This document shows, piece by piece, positions 1 to 8,870 of a stretch of DNA of 64,000 nucleotides. The notes beneath the pieces were generated by a model. That model made no database searches, was not told the origin of the DNA, and worked only from the letters and a program-made list of their open reading frames with translations. The translations under genes were made by a program, and so were the position numbers. This stretch comes from Flavobacterium enshiense DK69. GTDB lineage: Bacteria > Bacteroidota > Bacteroidia > Flavobacteriales > Flavobacteriaceae. Position 1 is the first letter of the stretch. Each line of letters starts with the position of its first letter. The DNA lies in the NCBI RefSeq assembly GCF_000498495.1, contig NZ_AVCS01000003.1:1-64000 (forward strand), read 5' to 3'.

Positions 1-70
1 CAAAATCGGAGTTTTTGTTTTATTTTTTGAAATAGTTTACTTCTGAATGTACCCAATTGAGACAAAAAAA

Positions 71-101
71 AGATTCCGCTAACTGAATGGTAGCGGAATC
101 T
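71..101 (-). terminator. Rho-independent terminator after the E1 gene
   Basis: The 11-bp perfect arms AGATTCCGCTA (71-81) and TAGCGGAATCT (91-101) enclose a 9-nt loop. On the minus strand the stem is followed by a run of T (plus-strand A run at 64-70). It lies about 35 nt past the stop of the dehydrogenase gene. Confidence 0.85.
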
Positions 102-135
102 GTATTTTAAAAGTATCTGTTTCGATTAAATCCGA

Positions 136-2538
136 TTAATACAAGCTTGGGTATTTCACCGGATTAACTTCATGCATGATATCATATACTTTCTCGTAAA
201 TATCTTCAACTGAAGGTTTAGAGAAATAATCTCCGTCAGTACCATACGCAGGACGGTGTGCTTTAGAGGCTAACGTTTCCGGATTACTATCTAAATGTTT
301 GTATCCTTTTTGCTCGTCTACAATCTGTTGTAAAATGAAGGCAGAAGCTCCACCTGGAACATCCTCGTCAATTACCAATAAACGGTTTGTTTTAGCAAGC
401 GATTTTACGATGTCATGATTAATATCGAACGGAAGCAACGATTGGATGTCGATGATTTCAGCATCAATACCAACTTCAAGCAATTCTTTTGCAGCCTGTT
501 CAACCAAACGCAATGTAGAACCGTATGAAACTAACGTAATGTCACTTCCTTGTTTAATGGTTTCCACAACTCCGATAGGTGTTTTGAATTCACCTAAGTT
601 AGTTGGCATTTTTTCTTTCAAACGGTAACCGTTCAAACATTCCACCAATAAAGCTGGTTCGTCAGTTTCCAATAAAGTATTATAGAAACCAGCTGCTTTA
701 GTCATGTTTCTCGGAACCAAAACGTGAATACCGCGGATTGCATTGATAATCATACCCATTGGAGAGCCTGAATGCCAGATTCCTTCCAAACGGTGACCAC
801 GTGTTCTTATGATTAGCGGTGCTTTTTGGCGACCGGCAGTTCTGTATTGTAAAGTAGCTAAATCGTCACTCATAATCTGGATAGCATACAAAAGGTAATC
901 CAAATACTGAATTTCAGCGATTGGGCGTAAACCTCTCATTGCCATACCGATTCCCTGTCCTAAAATAGTAGCCTCACGGATACCGGCATCCGATACGCGG
1001 AATTCACCGTATTTCTCCTGCATTCCTTCCAAACCTTGGTTAACGTCACCAATATTTCCGGAATCTTCCCCGAAAATCAAAGTTTCAGGATGTTTGTCGA
1101 AAATAACATCGAAGTTATTTCTCAATACCAAACGAGCATCAACTTCTTCTGAAGTTTCGTCATATTTTGGTAAAACTTCTTTTGTAGAGAATACGTTGTT
1201 ATCGGATTGTGAGAATAAATGCGAACTGAATTTCGGCTGGATTTTTTCGATATAAGCAGTAATCCAAGCTGAAAGTTGTGCTTTTCCGTTTTCTTTTACG
1301 ATTAAACGTAAAACTTTACGGGCTGCAGTGATAATATCTTTTCGGATTGGCTCTTTAATGGAAGCCAAATCGTTTACATATTTTTCAATGAAAACTTTGT
1401 TCTCACTTGATGCTGCAATCGAATTCAATAAAGCAACTAACTCTTGTTGTTCTGCTTTCATTGGTTCGACAAAAGCTGACCAAGCCGCTTTTTTACCCTC
1501 AAGAACGTCTTTTTTAGCTTGATTGTCAATAGCTTCGATTTCTTCGGCTGTAGCCAAATTATTGCTGATCAACCAATTTCGCATTTGTGCTAAACAGTCA
1601 AATTCTGCTTCCCAAGCCAAACGATCTGCATTTTTGTATCGTTCGTGAGATCCTGAGGTTGAATGTCCTTGCGGTTGCGTTAATTCCAAAACGTGAATTA
1701 AAACCGGAACATGCTCTTCTCGGGCAATTTGTGATGCTCTCTGATAAGTTTCCACCAAAGTAGGGTAATCCCAACCTTTAACGGTGATGATTTCATACCC
1801 TTTGTTGTTTTCATCACGCTGGAAACCTTTTAAGATTTCTGAAATGTTTTCTTTTGTAGTCTGGTATCTTGCATGAACCGAGATTCCGTATTCGTCATCC
1901 CAAACGCTCATTACCATTGGTACCTGCAATACTCCTGCTGCATTGATGGTTTCAAAAAACAAACCTTCAGAGGTAGAGGCGTTTCCGATGGTTCCCCATG
2001 CTACTTCATTCCCTTTTTCGGAGAAATTAGTTTGGTTGATACCGCCAACATTTCTGTATATTTTAGAAGCTTGTGCCAAACCTAATAAACGAGGCATTTG
2101 TCCCGCAGTAGGAGAGATGTCGGCACTTGAATTTTTCTGTTGCGTAAGATTCTTCCAGTTTCCGTTTTCGTCAAGCGAATGGGTTGCAAAGTGACCACCC
2201 ATCTGACGTCCGGCACTCATTGGATCGTGAGCTAAATCGGTATGACCGTATAAACCAGCGAAAAACTGCTGGATTGTCATTTGACCGATGGCCATCATGA
2301 AAGTCTGATCGCGGTAGTATCCCGAACGGAAATCACCATTACGGAATGCTTTTGCCATGGCTAATTGCGGTACTTCTTTTCCGTCACCGAAAATTCCAAA
2401 CTTTGCTTTACCGGTTAAAACTTCACGTCTTCCTAATAAACTACATTCCCGGCTTATGGTTGCAATTTTGTAATCATTAAGTACTTCTGTTTTGAAATCT
2501 TCAAATGAAAGTACTTCTTTAGTGGCTGTTTGGTTCAT
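136..2538 (-). CDS. 2-oxoacid dehydrogenase E1, fused alpha and beta subunits
   Basis: Thiamine-diphosphate E1 component of a branched-chain or related 2-oxoacid dehydrogenase complex, acting in the cytoplasm with E2/E3 encoded elsewhere. The 800 residues hold an E1-alpha domain (about 1-440) followed by an E1-beta domain (about 460-800). Beta-subunit landmarks such as FGEDSGNIGDVNQGLEG, GIAMRGLRPIAEIQY and the end PYGTDGDYFSKP are clear. The alpha-type cofactor motif reads GNASTSEG (about residues 181-188) and WDDEYGIS rather than the textbook GDG...NN form, so Mg-TPP binding is modified or family-specific. I read fused alpha/beta E1 as common in Bacteroidota. The gene is monocistronic, with its own terminator and a TANNTTTG promoter. 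Which oxoacid it uses cannot be told from sequence alone. Confidence 0.9.
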   Translation of the reverse strand: MNQTATKEVLSFEDFKTEVLNDYKIATISRECSLLGRREVLTGKAKFGIFGDGKEVPQLAMAKAFRNGDFRSGYYRDQTFMMAIGQMTIQQFFAGLYGHTDLAHDPMSAGRQMGGHFATHSLDENGNWKNLTQQKNSSADISPTAGQMPRLLGLAQASKIYRNVGGINQTNFSEKGNEVAWGTIGNASTSEGLFFETINAAGVLQVPMVMSVWDDEYGISVHARYQTTKENISEILKGFQRDENNKGYEIITVKGWDYPTLVETYQRASQIAREEHVPVLIHVLELTQPQGHSTSGSHERYKNADRLAWEAEFDCLAQMRNWLISNNLATAEEIEAIDNQAKKDVLEGKKAAWSAFVEPMKAEQQELVALLNSIAASSENKVFIEKYVNDLASIKEPIRKDIITAARKVLRLIVKENGKAQLSAWITAYIEKIQPKFSSHLFSQSDNNVFSTKEVLPKYDETSEEVDARLVLRNNFDVIFDKHPETLIFGEDSGNIGDVNQGLEGMQEKYGEFRVSDAGIREATILGQGIGMAMRGLRPIAEIQYLDYLLYAIQIMSDDLATLQYRTAGRQKAPLIIRTRGHRLEGIWHSGSPMGMIINAIRGIHVLVPRNMTKAAGFYNTLLETDEPALLVECLNGYRLKEKMPTNLGEFKTPIGVVETIKQGSDITLVSYGSTLRLVEQAAKELLEVGIDAEIIDIQSLLPFDINHDIVKSLAKTNRLLVIDEDVPGGASAFILQQIVDEQKGYKHLDSNPETLASKAHRPAYGTDGDYFSKPSVEDIYEKVYDIMHEVNPVKYPSLY

Positions 2539-2561
2539 ATAGCTAATGATATGTTAAGTGA

Positions 2562-2592
2562 CAAATTTAATTATTTCTCCGATATAAAACAA
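2562..2592 (-). promoter_or_regulatory. Predicted promoter of the E1 gene
   Basis: On the minus strand TAAATTTG (2569 to 2562) matches the Bacteroidota -7 consensus TANNTTTG exactly. A TTG (2592 to 2590) sits 20 nt upstream, a fitting -33 element. The start codon is at 2538, giving a leader of about 20 nt. Confidence 0.6.
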
Positions 2593-2741
2593 TGGGACGA
2601 TAAAATAATAATTTCACTTTTGATAATAATATTGTTTGATACTGTGTTTTTTATGAATTATTCTTATCTAAAAATGTTTTTTTATGATATTTTTCCAATA
2701 AAACTGATTGAAAATAATGACTGTTTTTTTTAAATACAGCA

Positions 2742-5576
2742 TTATAACCACTTTCTTGTGAATAATGATATCAGTGTTTTCGGACTCAATGTAATCACAT
2801 AACGTATCTTTTCACCATAATGAGGCTGTGTAATTTCCCATCCGTTATTTGAAGAAATCGGAAAATACAATTCGAAATAATCAGGAACTAAGTTTAATCG
2901 TATTCCGTTGTCGTACAAAAATTTAGATTTAAAACCTTCATTTTTTACCAAACCGATATCGCCATAAACTTCAATCCAGTTCCAGATGTTGAAACTTGCA
3001 TTTATAGTTGTCATCCATTGGTTAGCTAAAGGGGGATCTAATTTCGATTTAAAGCCTCCTTCGGCCATTATGTATTGCTGACTGAAAATACCTGTTGTTT
3101 CGGAGCGGCCCAGTAATGCATAATCATACAAATAATCCGTTGGGCGATCTAAGCCGAAGCTGAAAAATTCTGACTTGGTATCCCGATACATAAAAGTTCC
3201 CGCAAAAAGGCGTAAATTGATTTGCCGGTTATTGTCAAAAAGCTTTCGATATTGTACTTCACCGGCTAATTTCGCAAAGTTTTTATCAATCTGAACATCC
3301 GCCATCATCCCATAAACTCTGGTAATTTCTGAAGCTCCTTTGGAATAACGCAAATTGAAAACCGAATAATTTTCATCTTTACTGACTACTACGTTGGAGT
3401 GTTCTCGTTCTACAAATACGTGTCGGATCAAAACGTTTTCCTTCTCGTTGGATCTGTAATTCAAATCCCTGAAACGGAAGTTAATGGAAGGTGTCACTTT
3501 GGTGTAAGCGGCATCTGGCGCGTAATGGTATGTAGATCCGCCAAGACTGTAACGAATATTGTATAAACGGTCTTCTCGGACATTTTGATTTACGGTAAAA
3601 AAAGCCCCTCCAATGAGTGAATTTGTCTTGACGGAGTAAATAGGGCTGAGATCAAAGATAAAAGGTTTGTCCAGAAATGATTTATTATGAATGCTTAGGC
3701 CGGGAGAAATGCCATCGTAATAGTTATATGATAATTCCGGTACATAAAAGATTTGATTAACCGAGGAATCTTCAAGGTCTTTTATGAAAGTGAATTTTAT
3801 AGGGCGATTGTTTCCTAAAAAGCTTTTCGTTGCTTTCCAGTTGTTCCGGGCGTTGTATTCCGGAATTTTGTTTTCGTAATTCAGTACAAGTTTGTCGACA
3901 TTCTCTTTCGGGAGCGTTAAGGCGCTGTCTTTGACAACGTTTTCAACCCATCTTTTGAAAATAATTGTGTCCTTATTGATTCCGTAAACTGAAACCGGCA
4001 CATTGGTATTGGTTCTGTTTTTAATGACTACTTCTATGGAATCACTGTTTTTTTTGATGTCTCCGAATTTATAATCAATCAGATCCCGTTTATGCACGAC
4101 GGTTTTGAAAAACCAATCAGTGTTTTTGTCTGTTTTTTGGTTTAAAAGGGTTTTGAAATCCTCTTCGCCGGTTTGTTGGGCCTGATTCAGTTTCACGAAA
4201 TCTGCAATTGTTTTGGAAACTTTATCATCGCCTAAATAATCGTTTAGGTAGTCAAGGCTCATTCCGGCCTTATATCTTCCGGATATTTGTTCATTGAATT
4301 TAATGAACGTGTTTTTTGAATCCCCGATTGACTGGTCCAGGTTTTTTCGGGCCATCAGGAGATATAGATAGTAGTATTGGTCGTTAAAATCAGACTTAAA
4401 AAGATTATAACCTTTCAGTAATTTGAATTGAGACAGCCTACCCATCATTTTCATGTCGGGGTAATTTTCTTCGATGTATCTCATCATAACGTAAGTCTGA
4501 ATTCCGTCAATCAGCCATGTGTCTTTTCTGGGATTGATGTGTAATGCGGCTTTCAGGTAGTTATTGATATATGTTTTCAGGAATTTTAATTCATAAAGAA
4601 ATTCATTTGGAAACGGACTCAAAAAGGCGGGAAGCTGATTCAGTCCGTAAAACGGATTTCTGTCGTAATCCACTTGAGAAACAACTATTTTTTCCTGAGG
4701 TAGTTTTCCTAATTGATTGGAAACAAAACTAACCACACGATCAATTACGATAGCTTTCTGGATATCGTTTAATCGTTTGTCTTTCAAATTGGAAACTACT
4801 TCCTGGTATTTGTTTTTATGGCTGACAAAGGTTGGCAGGGTTTCAATGATGAGATTGAAATCGGTAATGTTTTTTCCTTTCAGCTGATAGGTGCTTTCGT
4901 AATCATTTTCATTGCCCGCTATTTTAGTGCTTTCCAAGTCGGTATAAACATGAATGCCGGTTGGAAGGGTAATTTTGATGTCATAATCAGAAATAGCATT
5001 GGCAATATCATTCAGATTTTCGTTACTGTTTTTGATAAAGATGCCATTGTCAAATCGGGCAGGGGCTAAAAACCAGTTTTTCAGATATAAACTGCCTAGG
5101 TTTTCGTCATAGCCGAAACGGGTAAAACGCTGGTTGGGAACCTGAATGGTGTACTTGATTTTTAGTTTAAATTCCTGATTCGGATAAATAGGAGAATCCA
5201 AATGAATGCTTAGTAAGTCAACCTGCTTTTCAGGCCTGGAAAATTGTAAATCAAGATCGTTTTCATCAGTGATTGAGATTATGGAAGTTCTTCCGCGTTC
5301 AGATTCCTTTGCTAAATGGAAACTGCGAATAAATTCATCAGAAAATCGTTTCCCTAGCGGAGAGTTTTTGTCGGAATAGGCGTTGTTCCAATCGTTTAAT
5401 ACGAGTTCTTTTATAATATTGTTGGTATTATTGATATAGACGATCTCTTGTTCAATGTTAAGAACCTTGTTGGCCATGTCGACATTTACAGTAAGATTGC
5501 TGCGGTGTTGTGCAAATAAGAGACTTACATTTAAAAGTAAAATCAGGGTAAGGAAAAATTTAAATACGACTTTCAA
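2742..5576 (-). CDS. Degenerate M1-peptidase-like protein with outer-membrane barrel-like C-terminus
   Basis: The 944-residue protein starts with a signal peptide ending at LLFAQ (about residue 23). The N-terminal half follows the M1 aminopeptidase plan: a beta-rich domain, then a helical region. The segment that should hold the zinc site HExxH reads YELKFLKTY (about 325-333), and the usual WLNEGFATY is WLIDGIQTYV (about 354), so the zinc ligands look lost. The C-terminal third (about 600-944) is rich in alternating aromatic and polar strands, names like a surface-antigen barrel, and ends in a hydrophobic residue next to aromatic strands (RKWL). A non-catalytic outer-membrane role is more likely than peptidase activity. 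It is a single gene, with no close partner. Family call is by motif reading only. Confidence 0.7.
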   Translation of the reverse strand: MKVVFKFFLTLILLLNVSLLFAQHRSNLTVNVDMANKVLNIEQEIVYINNTNNIIKELVLNDWNNAYSDKNSPLGKRFSDEFIRSFHLAKESERGRTSIISITDENDLDLQFSRPEKQVDLLSIHLDSPIYPNQEFKLKIKYTIQVPNQRFTRFGYDENLGSLYLKNWFLAPARFDNGIFIKNSNENLNDIANAISDYDIKITLPTGIHVYTDLESTKIAGNENDYESTYQLKGKNITDFNLIIETLPTFVSHKNKYQEVVSNLKDKRLNDIQKAIVIDRVVSFVSNQLGKLPQEKIVVSQVDYDRNPFYGLNQLPAFLSPFPNEFLYELKFLKTYINNYLKAALHINPRKDTWLIDGIQTYVMMRYIEENYPDMKMMGRLSQFKLLKGYNLFKSDFNDQYYYLYLLMARKNLDQSIGDSKNTFIKFNEQISGRYKAGMSLDYLNDYLGDDKVSKTIADFVKLNQAQQTGEEDFKTLLNQKTDKNTDWFFKTVVHKRDLIDYKFGDIKKNSDSIEVVIKNRTNTNVPVSVYGINKDTIIFKRWVENVVKDSALTLPKENVDKLVLNYENKIPEYNARNNWKATKSFLGNNRPIKFTFIKDLEDSSVNQIFYVPELSYNYYDGISPGLSIHNKSFLDKPFIFDLSPIYSVKTNSLIGGAFFTVNQNVREDRLYNIRYSLGGSTYHYAPDAAYTKVTPSINFRFRDLNYRSNEKENVLIRHVFVEREHSNVVVSKDENYSVFNLRYSKGASEITRVYGMMADVQIDKNFAKLAGEVQYRKLFDNNRQINLRLFAGTFMYRDTKSEFFSFGLDRPTDYLYDYALLGRSETTGIFSQQYIMAEGGFKSKLDPPLANQWMTTINASFNIWNWIEVYGDIGLVKNEGFKSKFLYDNGIRLNLVPDYFELYFPISSNNGWEITQPHYGEKIRYVITLSPKTLISLFTRKWL

Positions 5577-5820
5577 ATGTTTTGTGAATTATGTGCTTGT
5601 AATTTTTGAAGCGTAAATTTAGAAAAAACATCTGATTGCTCTAATTTTAAGACAAAAAATAAAAGCAATTCCAGACGCATTTAGTTGAAAGAGGTTTAAT
5701 CAAATCTATTGATATTGATGTCGAAAGTAGAAGAGATAAACGGACTTTTGTATTTTGAGTAAAGCCGGATTGTTTGTTTCTGTTTTTATAAAGTAAAACT
5801 TAGATCACATATTAAACAAA

Positions 5821-5848
5821 AAAAGCAAGCTGTTGTAGCTTGCTTTTT
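5821..5848 (-). terminator. Terminator of tRNA-Tyr
   Basis: Arms AAAAGCAAGCT (5821-5831) and AGCTTGCTTTT (5837-5847) form an 11-bp hairpin with a 5-nt loop just past the 3' end of tRNA-Tyr. A-run/T-run flanks would let it work on either strand. Confidence 0.75.
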
Positions 5849-5853
5849 GTTTG

Positions 5854-5935
<82 letters not shown>

Positions 5936-6044
5936 AACGCATAATTGTTTATTGCGGTGCAAATATAGAACTGTTTTTTCAGTATCCAAACATATTTTAA
6001 AGATAATTCATAACTTTTTTTTAACGTGTTGGGTGTGAATAAAA

Positions 6045-6075
6045 TAAAAAAATCTCCCTGAGGAGATTTTTTTAT
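6045..6075 (-). terminator. Terminator after the TlpA-like gene
   Basis: AAAAAATCTCC and GGAGATTTTTT surround a short CTGA loop about 20 nt past the stop of the thioredoxin-fold gene. A-rich and T-rich flanks make it potentially bidirectional. Confidence 0.85.
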
Positions 6076-6094
6076 TTTTCGGATGAAAAGAAAC

Positions 6095-7219
6095 TTATTT
6101 AGCTAATAATTCGGCAATTTTTGCTTTCAATTCAGCTCCTCTTAAATCTTTTGCAACGATTTTTCCTGAAGCATCAAGGATAAAAGTGGCAGGGATTGAT
6201 TCAACATTGTATAGTTTTGCAATCGGCTCTTGCCAATGTTTCAAATTCGATACTTGTGTCCAAGTTAATTTGTCTTTTGCGATTGCTTCTTTCCATTTAT
6301 CAGCATCTTTGTCTAATGAAACACCAATGATATTTAATCCTTTTGCATGAAATTCATTGTATAATGCAACTACATTAGGATTTTCCTGACGGCAAGGGGA
6401 GCACCATGAAGCCCAGAAATCAACAATTGTTACTTTACCTAATGATTCTTTTAAAGAAACGGTTTTTCCTTCCGGGGTTGGAGCTGCAAAGTCTGGGGCA
6501 ACGCTATCTGTATTTACTGCTTTTTGACGGTTTACATGTTCATTTACGCGCATACCACACTTTGTTTTTTTAACGTCTGTAGATAAGGCATTGTATAATT
6601 TTACAATTTTGTCAGTCTCTAAAGTTTGTCGGCCAATGAAGTTTTCCAATAAAAGAACTGAAAGGAATGTCGTTGGGTTTTTTTCAACGAATTCTTCAGA
6701 AAATTTATCCATATCTTTTTGGAAGCCAAAGTTTTGCTTTGAAAGTGAATTCATTACTGCAGTATCTTTTGCTTTTTGAGCATCCATGAATTTTTGTTGG
6801 TTGGCTTTTCGGAAAGCTATCATTTTTTTGAAAATAACGTTGGAACCATCGTTGTATTCCTGGAATTTATCATTATTTGCAGTGCCTCCGATTTTAGATT
6901 TTTGGACGGTGTCTTTATCTACAGTGATATCGATCTCTCCATTTTCAAGGATAAACGGAACCATATTGTTTAGACCGTCAATAACGAGAAAACCAATTTC
7001 CGGTCCTTCTTTGAATTCTCCTTTAAATTCAAATTTTCCGTTTTCTATTTTTACAGTATCTTTTGAAACAGGTCCCGCTTCATTCTGAATTTGAAGTATC
7101 GCCATTTTTCCGTTTTCGATACCTTCAGCCTTACCGGTAATAAGGAATTCATTATCCCCAACTTTACTACATGAAGCTAAAATGGATAATCCGGCCAATA
7201 AAAGAAGTCTCTTAGTCAT
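6095..7219 (-). CDS. TlpA-family thiol-disulfide oxidoreductase lipoprotein (DUF4369 + thioredoxin fold)
   Basis: A membrane-anchored thiol-disulfide oxidoreductase facing the periplasm. The start at MTKRLLLL (7219) is preferred to the ATG 18 nt upstream (7237) because it begins a compact lipoprotein signal peptide with lipobox LASC. Residues about 25-120 resemble the DUF4369 domain common in Bacteroidota; a helical linker follows. The last 140 residues are an AhpC/TSA-TlpA thioredoxin domain with active site WASWCSPC and a cis-Pro segment ESIPATFILD. Such proteins supply reductant for envelope proteins or cytochrome maturation; the specific client is unknown. The gene has its own promoter and terminator. 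Confidence 0.9.
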   Translation of the reverse strand: MTKRLLLLAGLSILASCSKVGDNEFLITGKAEGIENGKMAILQIQNEAGPVSKDTVKIENGKFEFKGEFKEGPEIGFLVIDGLNNMVPFILENGEIDITVDKDTVQKSKIGGTANNDKFQEYNDGSNVIFKKMIAFRKANQQKFMDAQKAKDTAVMNSLSKQNFGFQKDMDKFSEEFVEKNPTTFLSVLLLENFIGRQTLETDKIVKLYNALSTDVKKTKCGMRVNEHVNRQKAVNTDSVAPDFAAPTPEGKTVSLKESLGKVTIVDFWASWCSPCRQENPNVVALYNEFHAKGLNIIGVSLDKDADKWKEAIAKDKLTWTQVSNLKHWQEPIAKLYNVESIPATFILDASGKIVAKDLRGAELKAKIAELLAK

Positions 7220-7279
7220 AATTTGATTTTTTAGCATTTGTGAATCGTCTGATTCATTAGCGTTTGTTTATAAGTGATA

Positions 7280-7287
7280 CAAAAGTA
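7280..7287 (-). promoter_or_regulatory. Predicted -7 element of the TlpA-like gene
   Basis: Minus-strand TACTTTTG is an exact TANNTTTG match, about 60 nt upstream of the preferred start codon. Confidence 0.5.
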
Positions 7288-7391
7288 TTTATTTTTTAGG
7301 AATGATAATTCGCACGACTAATTTTTGTTAGTTTATGAATAAAAAAAATCAGGCTAGAGCCTGATTTTTCTATTTCACGATTGTTACTTTC

Positions 7392-8807
7392 TTATTTTAA
7401 TGTCGAAGGACAAACAAATTGCGTTAACGGTACCCCGGCATTACGGATTCCGCTGATTCCTTTTTCTACATTGATCATGTTGTGATAACCGCGGGCTTTT
7501 AATATCGAGGCCATGATTACAGAACGGTATCCTCCTGCACAATGCAGGTAGAATTCTTCTTTCTTAGGGACTTCCGAAAGTTGGGCATTTACAAAATCCA
7601 ACGGAATGTTTATTGCATTTTCTACATGTTCGGCTTTATATTCACTCGGTTTTCTTGAATCTACAACTGGATGTTTTGTCTGATCTTTTTCTGTAGCAAA
7701 TTGCTCAGGAGAAATGGAAACTATGCTTTCGGTTTCAAAACCCGCAGCTTTCCATGCAGTCAATCCGCCTTTCAGATAACCTAGACAGTTGTCAAATCCT
7801 ACACGTGCTAAACGGGTAATGGCTTCTTCTTCTTTTCCTTCAGGTGTAATCAGTAAAATTGGGTGTTTAACATCCATAATCAAAGCGCCAACCCAAGGAG
7901 CAAAGTTTCCGTGCAAACCGATGAATACAGAATTAGGAACATGTTCTTTTACGAAATCATTTTCGTGACGTACGTCCAAAATTAAAGCTTCCGATTGATT
8001 TGCAAGTGCTTCAAAAGAATCTGGTTCCAATGCAGTATTGGCTTTGGTCATGATGGTTTCCAAACTGTCATATCCCTGAATGTTCATTAAAACATTTTGA
8101 GGGAAATAAGCAGGCGGAGCACTAAGACCATCCAATAATTCTGCGATGAATTCTTCTTTAGTCATGTCGGCACGCAAAGCATAGTTAACCTTTTTCTGAT
8201 TCCCTAAAGTATCAGTGGTTTCTTTGCTCATGTTTTTCCCGCAGGCACTACCAGCTCCGTGATTAGGATATACGATCAAATCATCGGATAAAGGCATAAT
8301 TTTATTACGAAGTGAATCATAAAGCATTCCCGCCAGTTTTTCCTGAGTCAAATCAGTAACCAGTTTCTGAGCCAAATCAGGTCTTCCTACGTCACCGATA
8401 AATAAAGTGTCACCGGTTATGATTCCGTGCTGTTGTCCGTTTTCGTCAATTAAAAGGTACGTTGTGCTTTCTAAAGTATGCCCGGGAGTGTGGATTGCTT
8501 TAATGGTATAGTTTCCGATTTTGAACTCCTGGTTGTCTTCAGCTATAATCGTTTCGAAATTAGGTTTTGCTGTTGGTCCGTAAACAATTTGTGCCCCTGT
8601 TTTTTTCGACAGATCCAAGTGTCCGGAAACGAAATCAGCATGAAAATGCGTTTCAAAAATGTATTTGATTTTTGCGTTGTCTTTAGTTGCTTTATCGATG
8701 TACGACTGAACCTCGCGTAAAGGGTCAAAAATAGCAGCCTCTCCATTATTTTCAATGTAATAGGCAGCGTGAGCCATACATCCTGTATAAATTTGTTCTA
8801 TTTTCAT
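7392..8807 (-). CDS. Persulfide dioxygenase-rhodanese fusion (CstB-like)
   Basis: Expected to oxidise glutathione- or low-molecular-weight persulfides to sulfite and transfer sulfane sulfur. About 470 residues in three parts: a metallo-beta-lactamase-fold domain (about 1-250) with the metal motif THFHADFVSGH and distal ligands THTPGHT-like (HTPGHTLEST) and YPNHGAGSACG; a rhodanese-like domain (about 265-355) in which the catalytic Cys loop is replaced by ITPEGKEEE; and an active C-terminal rhodanese (about 370-465) with loop HCAGGYRS. This is the architecture of CstB-type enzymes. MKIEQIYTG (8807) is the likely start; an ATG four codons upstream (8819) is possible. Its neighbours, a TauE-type exporter and a Crp/Fnr regulator, fit sulfide/persulfide detoxification with sulfite export. 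Confidence 0.88.
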   Translation of the reverse strand: MKIEQIYTGCMAHAAYYIENNGEAAIFDPLREVQSYIDKATKDNAKIKYIFETHFHADFVSGHLDLSKKTGAQIVYGPTAKPNFETIIAEDNQEFKIGNYTIKAIHTPGHTLESTTYLLIDENGQQHGIITGDTLFIGDVGRPDLAQKLVTDLTQEKLAGMLYDSLRNKIMPLSDDLIVYPNHGAGSACGKNMSKETTDTLGNQKKVNYALRADMTKEEFIAELLDGLSAPPAYFPQNVLMNIQGYDSLETIMTKANTALEPDSFEALANQSEALILDVRHENDFVKEHVPNSVFIGLHGNFAPWVGALIMDVKHPILLITPEGKEEEAITRLARVGFDNCLGYLKGGLTAWKAAGFETESIVSISPEQFATEKDQTKHPVVDSRKPSEYKAEHVENAINIPLDFVNAQLSEVPKKEEFYLHCAGGYRSVIMASILKARGYHNMINVEKGISGIRNAGVPLTQFVCPSTLK

Positions 8808-8827
8808 ATCTATGTTCAAATTTTGTG

Positions 8828-8835
8828 TAAAGGTA
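8828..8835 (-). promoter_or_regulatory. Predicted -7 element of the persulfide dioxygenase gene
   Basis: Minus-strand TACCTTTA is a one-base variant of TANNTTTG, about 20 nt upstream of the start. The GTAAC-N4-GTTAC dyad at 8857-8870 is centred about 35.5 nt upstream of its last base. Confidence 0.45.
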
Positions 8836-8856
8836 ATTTATTATTTAAAATCAAAA

Positions 8857-8870
8857 GTAACATTGGTTAC
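8857..8870 (-). promoter_or_regulatory. Candidate Crp/Fnr-type operator upstream of the persulfide dioxygenase gene
   Basis: GTAACATTGGTTAC is a perfect GTAAC-N4-GTTAC dyad. It overlaps the stop codon of the TauE gene, near -41 of the predicted promoter. The same dyad stands before the Crp/Fnr gene of this cluster at 10337-10352. Confidence 0.5.

Noticed and set aside
2530..2733. 67-codon plus-strand frame in the gap after the E1 gene
   Set aside because: AT-driven, low complexity, overlaps the E1 start and promoter, no family features.
8467..8720. Frames opposite the persulfide dioxygenase gene
   Set aside because: Shadows of a well-supported coding region.
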